From positions 62,001-126,000 of the forward strand of contig JANTUC010000002.1 in NCBI GenBank assembly GCA_026873275.1: 64,000 nt of DNA, in the 5' to 3' direction. Every line of letters begins with the position of its first letter. The first letter of the stretch is position 1. This document shows, piece by piece, positions 36,845 to 45,917 of this stretch. Made by a program: the position numbers and the translations under genes. The stretch comes from Pseudopithomyces maydicus. Its lineage: Eukaryota; Ascomycota; Dothideomycetes; Pleosporales; Didymosphaeriaceae. Below the pieces are notes generated by a model. The model was not told the origin of the DNA. It saw nothing but the letters and a program-made list of their open reading frames with translations, and made no database searches.

Positions 36845-39454
36845 ATGGTAAATACATATACCACGGAAGACGCATCGGTTTTTGATATACCCGGGCTCCC
36901 TAGATCGACCTGCCCCATTGAATGCGACTTCTGCGAGAAAACCGACATACTGACAAATGAAGAAGATTGCTTCGTCACACGTGAAGAGCACCTTGAGTTC
37001 TTCCATTCCGCATGTAAGGAATGCGCTGATGATGAGCAACTTTTGCAACTTCAGAGCCGTCTCTGCCGGTATTGCTCGCATCTTCGTCTCCGGCATTTCC
37101 TAAGCTGTACTCCGAGAGTTCCCCGTATGCTTTTTTTAAAACCACTGGCGCCGGAAAACCCAGATTGTGAATTTTGCACGCTGTTGCGAAATCGTCTCCT
37201 CGAGATCGGACCTACAATCGGCTTGACGGAGATACGTGAATCTGAGACAATATTCGCCTATATTTCAGATGTAGACAAACGTGATGGCTTTGGTTCGCTC
37301 GCTTTGTTGGATATGAACTCGGAACTATGGGACCATAAGCTGCTGGTTGTGAACGTCGCAGAAAATTCCTACTCAGAGATACATGAGTTACACATGACGT
37401 TCAAGATCCTTTCTAGAGAAGAATTAGCACGATCGTCACTGCAACCGTGCGATTCGTTGTATACTCCTTGGATAGATTGGTCGACTCTTCAAAAGTTTCC
37501 TTTCAAGATACAATTGTGCGATGACGATAGTTTATCGAAATATCGACAAAACAAGTATGTTTCGGAGACGTCCGAATCGCTTCAGCCAAGATCATTACCA
37601 GCAGGATTCAGGTGCATTGATGTGCTGGATAAATGCATAGTACGATTACCAGACAATAATAAGACTTCATACGTAGCACTAAGTTATGTATGGGGTCTAA
37701 TAAATGTCGATGATCTACGACTTTGCATTGATAATCTTTCAGAACTTGAACGTTTGGGGGGATTGACCAAATATCAACTACCAAATACTATCGTCGACGC
37801 TATGACGGCTTGTAGTAAACTCCAAGAGAGATACCTTTGGGTAGATCGGCTGTGTATTATACAGGACGGTCCGGATTTGAAAGAGCAACTTGAAGCCATG
37901 GGATCAATATACAAAGGATCAACCTACACAATTGCAGCTTCAGACGCAATGGGAGCACACTCTGGATTACCCGGGGTCAGTCAACCTCGCACATGGAAAC
38001 AAAAAGCTATCATATCGAATGGAATTGAGTTCCGCATTTGTGCTCCATCTCTCGACAGATATCTTGAGAAAACCGAGTGGTCTAGACGCGGTTGGACCTT
38101 TCAGGAGCAGGCCATGAGTAACAAGATGCTGTATTTCACACAGTATGGGCTGTTCTATACATGCCAAAGTCTCCGTGCCTCCATTTCCGAATTCCCAGCC
38201 CCTTCGAGAAGGGAAAACTGGCAAGCCTGGCGCAGCTATCTTCGCCCCAACCTGCGCCGAGCGCAATTTATCCAGGCAGTCAACAACTATAGCCGGAGGC
38301 TTCTTACTCATCACACCGATTATCTCAATGCCTTTTCTGGATTTCTCTATTCCTTGTACGGTGCAGACACTCTATTTGGCCTGCCTAAAATGGAATTTGA
38401 CTCTTCGATACTCTGGAAAACTGACTTTGTCAAGAAAAGTGGAACCAAAAATATCGAATCGCCTACGTGGTCGTGGATAACCGCGTACAACATTGATATT
38501 CCCTACGATACGGAGATTCCCTCTGTAGCTCTATGGTTTGAGGTACCCTTTCCAGGAGGCGAGCCTGAAGTATTGAAACCGTCGCCACACAACGATGGCA
38601 AATTCAATCATCAAACAATAGCCGCTCTTGCAATACAAGCAGGCCTTGTCCTAGGGAAGGGACCGATAGAAATGCAGCCAAGCTTGACAGGTTTGGGAAC
38701 CAGATGGCCACATTACGGTGATTATTGGAAAGAAATCTACGCAGCCTATGAGTCGAATCAAAGTTCAGTAATTCTGCCGGCTCACAAAAATGCCGCATCA
38801 AACGCGGAGCGTATTCTTGTATATGCACAAGTAGCGAAATTCAGCCTCTACAACGTCTTCAACCAAGACCCGTCCTCCGATCATAATCATGGAATAGAAG
38901 TCACAATCAGAGACCATCAAAATTTCCCTGTTGGCGTCATAGATGTAGACGCGAAGTGGTTTGATAGCTATACAGCTAACCAAACGCACCTCACCGAGTT
39001 TGTTGCTCTCTCGGTCGGGAAAAGTATCATGTTCCACACGCCATTACGAGAAGAACCCGAAACTGTAAGGCGCTTTGTAGATTGCCCGTGTACCACGGAT
39101 CAACGATTAGAAAATCCCGAATGTTTTCATGTGGATCTATGCCCCTTTAATTCTTACTTCGATTCCCTAGAAACCAGATCGATGTGGGCCGAGATGGTCT
39201 GTAGCACTTTCGAGACTCGCCTTTTCGGAACAAAGGTGACCGTCCAAGATCTGGAAAAAAGATTACGTGATGGGATCGCATATGATGCACTAAATTCTGG
39301 CCCCGAGTTCCCAACTTATGCGGTTGTGAATGTCATGCTCATAGAGAGGGATGAGAAGGAACCGTTGGTGGCTAGAAGAGTAGGAGTTGGGCAAATATAC
39401 ATGCGCAAGTGGGAAAAAGGAAATCCTGTTTTCGAAACCGTGGTACTTGCCTAA
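36845..39454 (+). CDS. HET-domain protein 3 with Cys-rich N-terminus
   Basis: Single exon, 869 residues, ATG at 36845. The N-terminal 130 residues are unusually rich in CxxC and CxxxC pairs (CPIECDFC, ACKECADD, LCRYCSHLRLRHF, DCEFCTLL), suggesting zinc binding. The HET domain begins near residue 275 with YVALSYVWG, then LPNTIVDAMTACSKL, RYLWVDRLCIIQDG and IYKGSTYTIAASDA. SRRGWTFQEQAMSNKMLYF follows. A second Cys cluster lies late in the protein (FVDCPCTTDQ, PECFHVDLCPF). The layout is that of incompatibility proteins with extra sensor-like ends. What it detects is unknown. Intact frame and lower GC than the housekeeping genes. Confidence 0.9.
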   Translation: MVNTYTTEDASVFDIPGLPRSTCPIECDFCEKTDILTNEEDCFVTREEHLEFFHSACKECADDEQLLQLQSRLCRYCSHLRLRHFLSCTPRVPRMLFLKPLAPENPDCEFCTLLRNRLLEIGPTIGLTEIRESETIFAYISDVDKRDGFGSLALLDMNSELWDHKLLVVNVAENSYSEIHELHMTFKILSREELARSSLQPCDSLYTPWIDWSTLQKFPFKIQLCDDDSLSKYRQNKYVSETSESLQPRSLPAGFRCIDVLDKCIVRLPDNNKTSYVALSYVWGLINVDDLRLCIDNLSELERLGGLTKYQLPNTIVDAMTACSKLQERYLWVDRLCIIQDGPDLKEQLEAMGSIYKGSTYTIAASDAMGAHSGLPGVSQPRTWKQKAIISNGIEFRICAPSLDRYLEKTEWSRRGWTFQEQAMSNKMLYFTQYGLFYTCQSLRASISEFPAPSRRENWQAWRSYLRPNLRRAQFIQAVNNYSRRLLTHHTDYLNAFSGFLYSLYGADTLFGLPKMEFDSSILWKTDFVKKSGTKNIESPTWSWITAYNIDIPYDTEIPSVALWFEVPFPGGEPEVLKPSPHNDGKFNHQTIAALAIQAGLVLGKGPIEMQPSLTGLGTRWPHYGDYWKEIYAAYESNQSSVILPAHKNAASNAERILVYAQVAKFSLYNVFNQDPSSDHNHGIEVTIRDHQNFPVGVIDVDAKWFDSYTANQTHLTEFVALSVGKSIMFHTPLREEPETVRRFVDCPCTTDQRLENPECFHVDLCPFNSYFDSLETRSMWAEMVCSTFETRLFGTKVTVQDLEKRLRDGIAYDALNSGPEFPTYAVVNVMLIERDEKEPLVARRVGVGQIYMRKWEKGNPVFETVVLA

Positions 39455-39629
39455 GGCTGTTCGAAAGCCATCGAAAAGCAAAGAGCGAGAGAATGTTACA
39501 TCAGTAAGCCTGTTTGCTTCAGAAAAAGAGTCTGACCTGACGGATTTCAGAGATTTCAATAAATCAGGATCGCGGCGTATGGGTTCTTCTTATTTTCGAA
39601 GCGTCTGGTATTCATTTTAGTGTAACTAG

Positions 39630-40242
39630 CTAGCACAAGCAAGGCAAATGAATAGTCTGGTAGTTGCTGCAGCTCTTCCCACTTGGCGTATCCGACCCTG
39701 TCTGTAGATACAGATCGTAATATCCGCTTTGTGAAGATTGACAAGCCAGGAAATTGAGCTCTGCATTTGTTTGTCAGCAAGATATTCCAACATTCTTCTC
39801 TTCAAGAATCAGGAACATGAACTCACGCCTTCCATAACTACTCCCCGTCGTGGTGATGATCGTATCCCCTTCCAAGCCCCATGCTGTCGTATCACCCGTC
39901 TTTCCCCACACAAGTGGTTTATAACTCGTGCTTGCAGTCTGGATGTTCAGGAATTGACTTGTTTTCTTGCTCTGAATAGTGCTCCCGATTGTGAAATCAT
40001 CCGCGCTAGATTCAGGTCCCATTACGGGGATCGAAGCTAAAAATCATCATGAGTTGATCCCAAAGATAGAACATCATCAGGGCAATAGATATACCATTTT
40101 GGGGATTCGCTTGCAGATACAAGTGATAAATAGGACTTTGGACGCCTCGAATCTTGCCCACAGTCGCAGCCGCGGCGTTCGCAACCGGAGCGGCGAAAGC
40201 GCACTGAGCGAGCAGAAGTGTTGCTGCAATGACGGAGAACAT
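39630..40242 (-). CDS. Small secreted protein, possibly cell-wall (PhiA-like)
   Basis: Exons 40095-40242, 39827-40036 and 39630-39760; introns of 58 nt (GTATAT...TTTAG) and 66 nt (GTGAGT...TGCAG); 162 residues. The start at 40242 gives a clean signal peptide (MFSVIAATLLLAQCAFAAPV). The ATG 17 codons upstream would bury it. The mature part reads SPIYHLYLQANPQN, then beta-rich segments (KPLVWGKTGDTTAWGLEGD) and a C-terminal part with four cysteines, ending LPCLC. Layout and the SPIxxLxLQA opening recall fungal cell-wall proteins of the PhiA type, a weak assignment. It is expected to be extracellular or wall-bound. An effector-like role cannot be judged. Confidence 0.75.
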
Positions 40243-40521
40243 CGTGAAAGTCAAGGATGGCGAGGCGTAAGGCGACTTTACCCTAGGTGGCATTGGGCAT
40301 GCCCACTATTTATATGATTTCCTGCAGGGAATAAATTACTCTGGAAAGCAATATATATCAATTGCGATGTATTAATGTAAACGTGTCACGCGTGGCGAGT
40401 TCTTCCGTGGATGAAACCGGGATCTCGGGTATTGTGCATAAAGTAATTTGTAGCATCTATGAATACCCACGCTAACTTCCCGCCAACTCAGAACTATGTC
40501 ATTATTTGCTTTCCTTCGATA

Positions 40522-41875
40522 CTACTGACGAGATCCCGCTACCCTACGACCTCGCACGAACACATGCGCGATGTTCCGATCATCGCCCGACATGATGAAT
40601 TTCTCGAACACGATCCGCAATGAATCGCCTTCCTCGTGCGGTGTCATAGCGGATTGCAACCCCTTGTTGTCGATACCCACGCTGCATCAAATTGCTTTCC
40701 AACCTCAAAATTACCAATTTGGTCCTCGAGACACATGACTTGTGCCCCTCCCAAAGTCGCCAGGTAAAAAACCTCTTCAAGCAAGAGTCCCTTATCTTCG
40801 CCCTGAGATATGACCTCCCTCGCATTGGACGCGATCATAGCCTGCCTGATAACAGCCAGCATCTGGCTCGCCCATCCGCCACCACTGTCTGTCCCAAGCC
40901 CCACCTTGATCCCACGCCTCAAGTAGTCTCGGATCGGAGCAACCATGAACCCCCTCCAACAGTCATGTTTGAAATTGGACAATGAGCAACACCGCAATTA
41001 AGCGCCTTCAACCTCTCTTTGTCATAATCCGTCATGATTGTGCAGTGAGCCAGTATAGATCGTGGACCCATAAAGCCAAAACTTTCATAAAGATCAGCCT
41101 CGCTCTTCGCCGCCAGCTCAGGAAACAATTCCCGCGTAGCCTTGACTTCCTGCTCCGCTTCGTTAAAATGCGTTTGCATAGCTAGACTATTATCTTCCTG
41201 CATCATGTCGCCCAAGCCTTGAAGCAACTCCGGCGTACAGCATATCGCAAACCGAGGTGTCAAAACCGGTTTCACCAGTGCGTGCTCCGGATCTCTACAC
41301 CCAGGTAAATTCCGAATATGCTCCACGCATGCCCGAGTCTCCGTAAGAGACTCAGAAGCACTCTTCTCGCAGATATACTCCGGCGCGTTGCGATCCATAT
41401 TGCACTTGCCGACGAACGCACGCTGCCCTTTCTTAAGACATATCTCAGCCAAGATGCGCGTAGCTTCAGCGTGGCGCGAGCCGTAATACGAAGCTGTGGT
41501 GATACCCTGTCGCAAGAAGTCGGAAACCGTGTTCTCGTATGTCGTGCGTGCGTAGTTGGCGTCAGCGAAGCGAGCCTCAACCGGAAACGTGACTTGGTCG
41601 AGCCATTCAAGGATATGCAGGCCTTGTCCTAAGCCGCGCATTGGCCATTGCGGCGCGTGGTTGTGCGTGTCGATGAAGCCCGGGATGAGGAATTCTCCTT
41701 GGGCGAGGTGATGGATCTCGGCGTCTTCTGGTATGGTCAGGTGTTCGTCTTGGGATTTCTTGAAGGCGGTGATTACGCCAGCGGCGTCGACGATGAGTGT
41801 TCCATTTTCTACGATCTCGAGATTTCCTAGGTCGATGGAGTGGATGATCGCGCCATGGAAGACCTTAGATGCCAT
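40522..41875 (-). CDS. Guanine deaminase, with two single-base frame breaks
   Basis: Zn-dependent amidohydrolase converting guanine to xanthine in purine salvage. From the start MASKVFHGAI, metal and active-site motifs appear in order: PGFIDTHNHAPQ (HxH), MQTHFNEAEQE, SILAHCTIM, GVAHCPISN, then LGTDSGGG (Asp ligand). The first frame ends soon after SNMTVGGG. At a C5 run (40950-40954, plus strand) one extra base would continue in frame with FMVAPIRDYLRRGIKVGLG. A second break near 40646-40652 separates DAAWVSTTRGCNP from MTPHEEGDSLRIVFEKF and GDDRNIAHVFVRGRRV, which ends in TAG at 40522-40524. All parts match the family, so the gene is either freshly damaged or mis-assembled. A 44-nt intron with a GAG acceptor is a weak alternative for the second break. 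Confidence 0.85.
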
Positions 41876-42594
41876 GTTGCTATCCTGGTCTCGAGTGGAA
41901 AGTCGTATGTCGGGATGGCTGTAGGTCTTGAACTGTACTTGAACAAGTATCAGTATATTATATGCCTCGTAAGCAGTAGCTTAATTTGAAGGCCAAATGC
42001 TGACAATGACCGTATCATGGTTCCAGTCCAGATAATGGTGCCGACTACCTATGTAGATACGCGGTAATTTTCCTTAGGTAAGCGGTTTTACCCCGCGCCA
42101 GACTACGCTGACACTGGCTCCAGAGGAGCCTCACGACATTTCCTTCATGGTAATCCAAATGTGAAAATCTTGTTTCAAACCTTTTGTTTGATTATTAGCC
42201 ATCTACTTTAGAAGGTGGAAACTCAGTAGGAAATGCCCGCTGAGATAAGATTTCAACATCTCAATATCCCACTGTATGCTAGCAAAACAAACTTGATGCA
42301 ACGTTTAAGTAAAACATATTCTGGAATTGGAATAGCCTGTTGAGATAATCCCACCAACTTAAAACTGAGACAAAAATTGAGCTATGAGAAAACTCTACCT
42401 AGGGGGCTCAAAAATGCTCACATACGACCATGAGATCTTGAGAACAGAGCTTCCCGTTCAAAAGGGCTCGATCCCGGCTCCTGTCCACCTGCTCGATAGA
42501 TGTCCAAAAACATCAGTCTCGTTAACCAACTAGCCCCAAGATTGTACGCAGATCGAATCCTCAATCCACCCCAAATACACAGCCAATCGACCAC
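41876..42594. other. Intergenic, guanine deaminase promoter
   Basis: No coding signal. Around 42450-42490 a GGCTCGATCCCGG element looks like a tRNA B-box, but no cloverleaf can be folded around it by eye. Confidence 0.5.
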
Positions 42595-44214
42595 TCAGCA
42601 GAGCTCACTCAATTTCCTCAGCCTCTCCAACCTCTCCCTCATCTTCTCATCCAAGTCTGCCTTCTCCCTTGTCAGATCTCCCTTCTCCCCTTCTCCCCTT
42701 CTCTTCTTTCTCAACCTTCCTCTTCCACCTCCCCACCGCATTCACCACCCCCTGCCTCACCCACACCTTCCCCCACACCTCTCCCATCCACTTCACCAAC
42801 ACCTCCTCCCTAACCCCGCTCTCCAACCACTTCATCTCAAACCCTTTCTCCCGCGGTGCCCGCAAGAGATAAGGTCCCTTCTGCGGCCGGAACGCCGTCC
42901 ACCGCGCGAAGCAGTTGAGCTTGGCCTCGAGCGACATATTAGCTGGGGGAGGCCTCGGCTTCATAATCTCGAAAGGCAGAGCTTTCTTCGGCTGAGGCAG
43001 ACATACCGGCGGATCGTCATCAACAGCATCTGGGTCGCCCTCGTGAAGCGGAAAAATCTTGGGTGTGTCGTCGAACGGAGACACAATCGGCGACGCCGGC
43101 GGCGTGGGAAGTCCCACCGTCGCATCCATCGTGCCTGGCTCGAAAACCACCAGCGGCATGCCCACCACCCAATCCTCTCCCCACTCGGGTATCGCGCCCA
43201 TAAGCTTTGCTCGCAACTCTTTCTCCCCCACCACAGCAAGGTGCGCCTTCCTTTTCGTGTAGAACTTCTCCGCTGCACTGGGAAACATCGTGAATATCTC
43301 CTCCTTCACCCTGCCCCTCATCTCTCTCCTCCACTCCTCCAGCCCCGCCATATCTTCCTCCCCCACTCCAAACCTCTCCGGCAGCCAACCCGTCAAAAAC
43401 GGCACCCACGCTTTGGCCCTCCCCTCCACGCGCACCCTGAACTTCTCATCCCGCAGCCTCTCCGCGAAGTGCGCGCCGTGAAACACCCACGTGCTCACCA
43501 TCCACTCGTACAGCTCTTCCTCAGTGGCAAAACCATTGTGCAAGAACCTATCATCGAGCTTCAAGAGCTGTAGTACGTCTTCGGCCCGCTGCGTCACGAA
43601 CACTTGGCTTCCGGGCCAGTCGACGGGTTCCATGTCCGGGACGCGGATGTGCAGGCCGGAGGGGAGAATGCTGAGGCCGAGGGACTTTGTGAGGGAGGCG
43701 AGGAGCTTGGCGGCGCTGGCGTGGGAGAGGTTGAAGGTGGCCCAGGGGAAGGAGGTGGTGGATGGGGTTTCGATGACCTTGACGTCGATTTGGATCCATA
43801 TTCCTCGTTCGTCTTTGTTCTCATCCTCGTCTTCGCTGTCGCTGTCATCTTCCTCCCCCTCTCTATCCTCACCACCCCCTTCATCTCCATCTTCCCTCTC
43901 CGTGACCTCATCTCTAACCGCAAAAAACATAACCCCCTCACTCTTTACACCCCTCCTCCCATACCGCGTCCCGAGCGCCCCCTCACACTGCGCACCATCA
44001 CATCCCAGTCCAGCGGCGCGTCCGCGGGTAAGAGGCGGAACCCCGCGACTAGGAAATCAACGTCGCCGTAGGAGGTCTTTCCCGGCATTTCAGCGGGGAC
44101 GACGACGTGCGTGAAGAGCGTGCGGAGGATCTGCGTGGTGCGGTCGCGGGTCGCGAGGTAGGTTGGGGGCGGCATGCGCGGGGTGGAGAGGTAGGGGAAG
44201 GCGCGGCCGCCCAT
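42595..44214 (-). CDS. Uncharacterised nucleotidyltransferase-fold-like protein, frame-disturbed
   Basis: Starts MGGRAFPYLSTPRMPPPTYLA. The segment GKTSYGDVDFLV has the Gly plus Asp-x-Asp arrangement of polymerase-beta-type nucleotidyltransferases, and IWIQIDVKVIE supplies a candidate third carboxylate. Next come SASLG-type helices (SLTKSLGLSILPSGLHIRVPD), VFVTQRAEDVLQLLKLD and EEELYEWMVSTWVF, recalled from uncharacterised fungal proteins. Two breaks are inferred. Near 43985-43995, DWDVMVR and CEGALGTRYGRRGVKSEGVMFFAV lie in different frames. Near 42690-42715, in G/A runs, a one-base gain would replace a short unlikely tail with the coiled-coil-like REKADLDEKMRERLERL ending KLSELC (stop 42595-42597). 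Between them, 42716-43980 reads intact. Catalysis and substrate are unknown. Confidence 0.7.
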
Positions 44215-44769
44215 GGTGGGTGTGGGTACTGGTGAGGGAAGTTAGAGATGTTTGAGTGGGGAGATGGGATGGGTGGGATGGTTGGAAGGGGTGGGGGGAT
44301 TGAGAGTATTGGGGGAACAGGAAGTGTTTAAATAGATAGGAAGACAAAGCTGTAGGGATCATATAAGGACGAAGTGAGATGGGAGGATTGGAAGTAAGAG
44401 AATTGAGCGTTGCTGTGGTGAGAGATATAGTTGGTGTGTTCGGGACTATGTTTAGGTGAAGTGGTTTTGGGTGGGTTGTTTTACTCATCACTAGATAGAG
44501 TGAGAAGAGAATGTGAGACATGTATGCTTGCTTGTTGAGATGTGTAGGTAACTTAGCAAGTGGTGATCTGTATGATTTAATACCTAGCAGTTTGACTGGA
44601 CTTAGACATGGGTATATGGGAGTAACACCAAAACAGCTCGATCCATCTGGCAATCGAGCTGCCATTGCAGCCACGGTCCTCTCATACCATCAAACCGCAG
44701 TTCCATCTTTCCCATTTGCTTATCCATTAGTCCGAGCGCAGTGCCTTTTATTAACCTCCCAACAGCACC
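44215..44769. other. Intergenic, no gene seen
   Basis: Promoter side of the NTase-like gene and 3' flank of the Nudix gene's neighbourhood. A minus-strand ORF here is not supported. Confidence 0.5.
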
Positions 44770-45513
44770 CTACCCCATCATCTTCGCAAACCTCATCCCC
44801 GCCGCCCAATGCCACAACCTTGCATCAACCCTCTTTCCCTCCCCTGCTAACCCCTCCAACCTCGCATACAACTCCCCAACCGGCACCACCACCCTCTCAA
44901 TGAACTCTCCCTCCTCCAACTTCTGCTCCGGCTCCGCATCTCCCTCCCTCAGCTCCACCCGCACAATCGCCAGCTGCATATTCGCCGTGCTCATCCCAGG
45001 ATCACTCACAATCACGGGGCTCAGCTCGACCCCTTTGCCCTCATACCCCGTCTCTTCCCGCAACTCCCGCAACGCAGCTTCCTCCACCGTCTCCCCCTCG
45101 TCCACCAACCCCGCAGGGAACTCCACGCAGATCGCATCGACCGGCGGACGGTACTGCAGTATCACGATGGTCGAGGGCTCGCGCGAGGGATGCGTGATCA
45201 GCGCCGCGATGGCGACGGCGTCCACGCCCGAGGACCCGCGCGTCTTGCGCGAGGCGGCTTCCCAGATGCGCGATTTGCCCTCCTGGTCGGTCCAGGACAG
45301 CTTTTGGAACTCGAGCCATTTGGCTTCCGAGGCGGGGAGGGCGTCGACGGCGGTGATTTTGGGGCTTTGCGGCATGTTGTAGGCGGCGTGGGGGCGGGGC
45401 GTGGTGCTGAGGGGGGTGGATTGGGGGCGTGTTGGGAGGCGGTGGGGGCGGGTGGTGAGGGCGCGGCGGAGTGGGAGGGAGAGTGAGCTTGAGAGTGAGG
45501 GGTGGATATGCAT
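44770..45513 (-). CDS. YSA1: Nudix hydrolase, ADP-ribose pyrophosphatase (Ysa1-like)
   Basis: Single exon. It hydrolyses ADP-ribose to AMP and ribose-5-phosphate. The Nudix box is complete: GLVDEGE, seven residues, then RELREETGY (Gx5Ex7REUxEExGU). A Pro lies about 15-16 residues after it (VSDPGM), the mark of ADP-ribose hydrolases. VEFPAGLVDEGET and TANMQLAIVRVEL also fit Ysa1. Two starts are plausible: 45513 gives 247 residues with an Arg/Ser/Thr/Pro-rich, acid-poor leader like a mitochondrial presequence, and 45375 (MPQSPKITAVDAL) gives a 201-residue cytosolic form. The C-terminus (RVDARLWHWAAGMRFAKMMG) is intact. Confidence 0.93.
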   Translation of the reverse strand: MHIHPSLSSSLSLPLRRALTTRPHRLPTRPQSTPLSTTPRPHAAYNMPQSPKITAVDALPASEAKWLEFQKLSWTDQEGKSRIWEAASRKTRGSSGVDAVAIAALITHPSREPSTIVILQYRPPVDAICVEFPAGLVDEGETVEEAALRELREETGYEGKGVELSPVIVSDPGMSTANMQLAIVRVELREGDAEPEQKLEEGEFIERVVVPVGELYARLEGLAGEGKRVDARLWHWAAGMRFAKMMG

Positions 45514-45917
45514 GTGAGGGCGGGGTGAATGGGGGTTGGAGGAGCTGTTGCTGGGGTGGGATGTTTGCTTATGTGTTACGTCATCGAAAGGCTAGCGCGT
45601 TTTTAATTCACGTAGACACGTGCATGGCTACGAGCAGGCGCGAAAATACTACATGAGATGAAACAGGTATGCCTAGACATCGATTGAAGCGAACTCTGCT
45701 GTGGAAAAGTATCCTCCAGACGGCGTAAACCCGCGCTATGCCCAATTTAGAAGCCGAATGTGTAATTCGTAAATCATTACCCAAAGAGCCCTGTAATGTA
45801 GAGCTTCCGATTGATATCGTCCCACAGCATAGTACACCTGAATCGAGGCCTAGGCATACCTGTGTCCCCAACAAAATAAACTCATGAATCATACCGCAGA
45901 CAAATTCCACAACTCAT
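45514..45917. other. Intergenic, nothing seen
   Basis: Upstream of the Nudix gene and downstream of bleomycin hydrolase, both on the minus strand. No repeat or RNA gene was seen. Confidence 0.55.

Noticed and set aside
42440..42495. Possible tRNA around GGCTCGATCCCGG
   Set aside because: No cloverleaf or A-box at the right distance.
42500..43573. 357-codon plus-strand ORF
   Set aside because: Antisense shadow of the NTase-like gene, Pro/His/Arg/Leu-rich.
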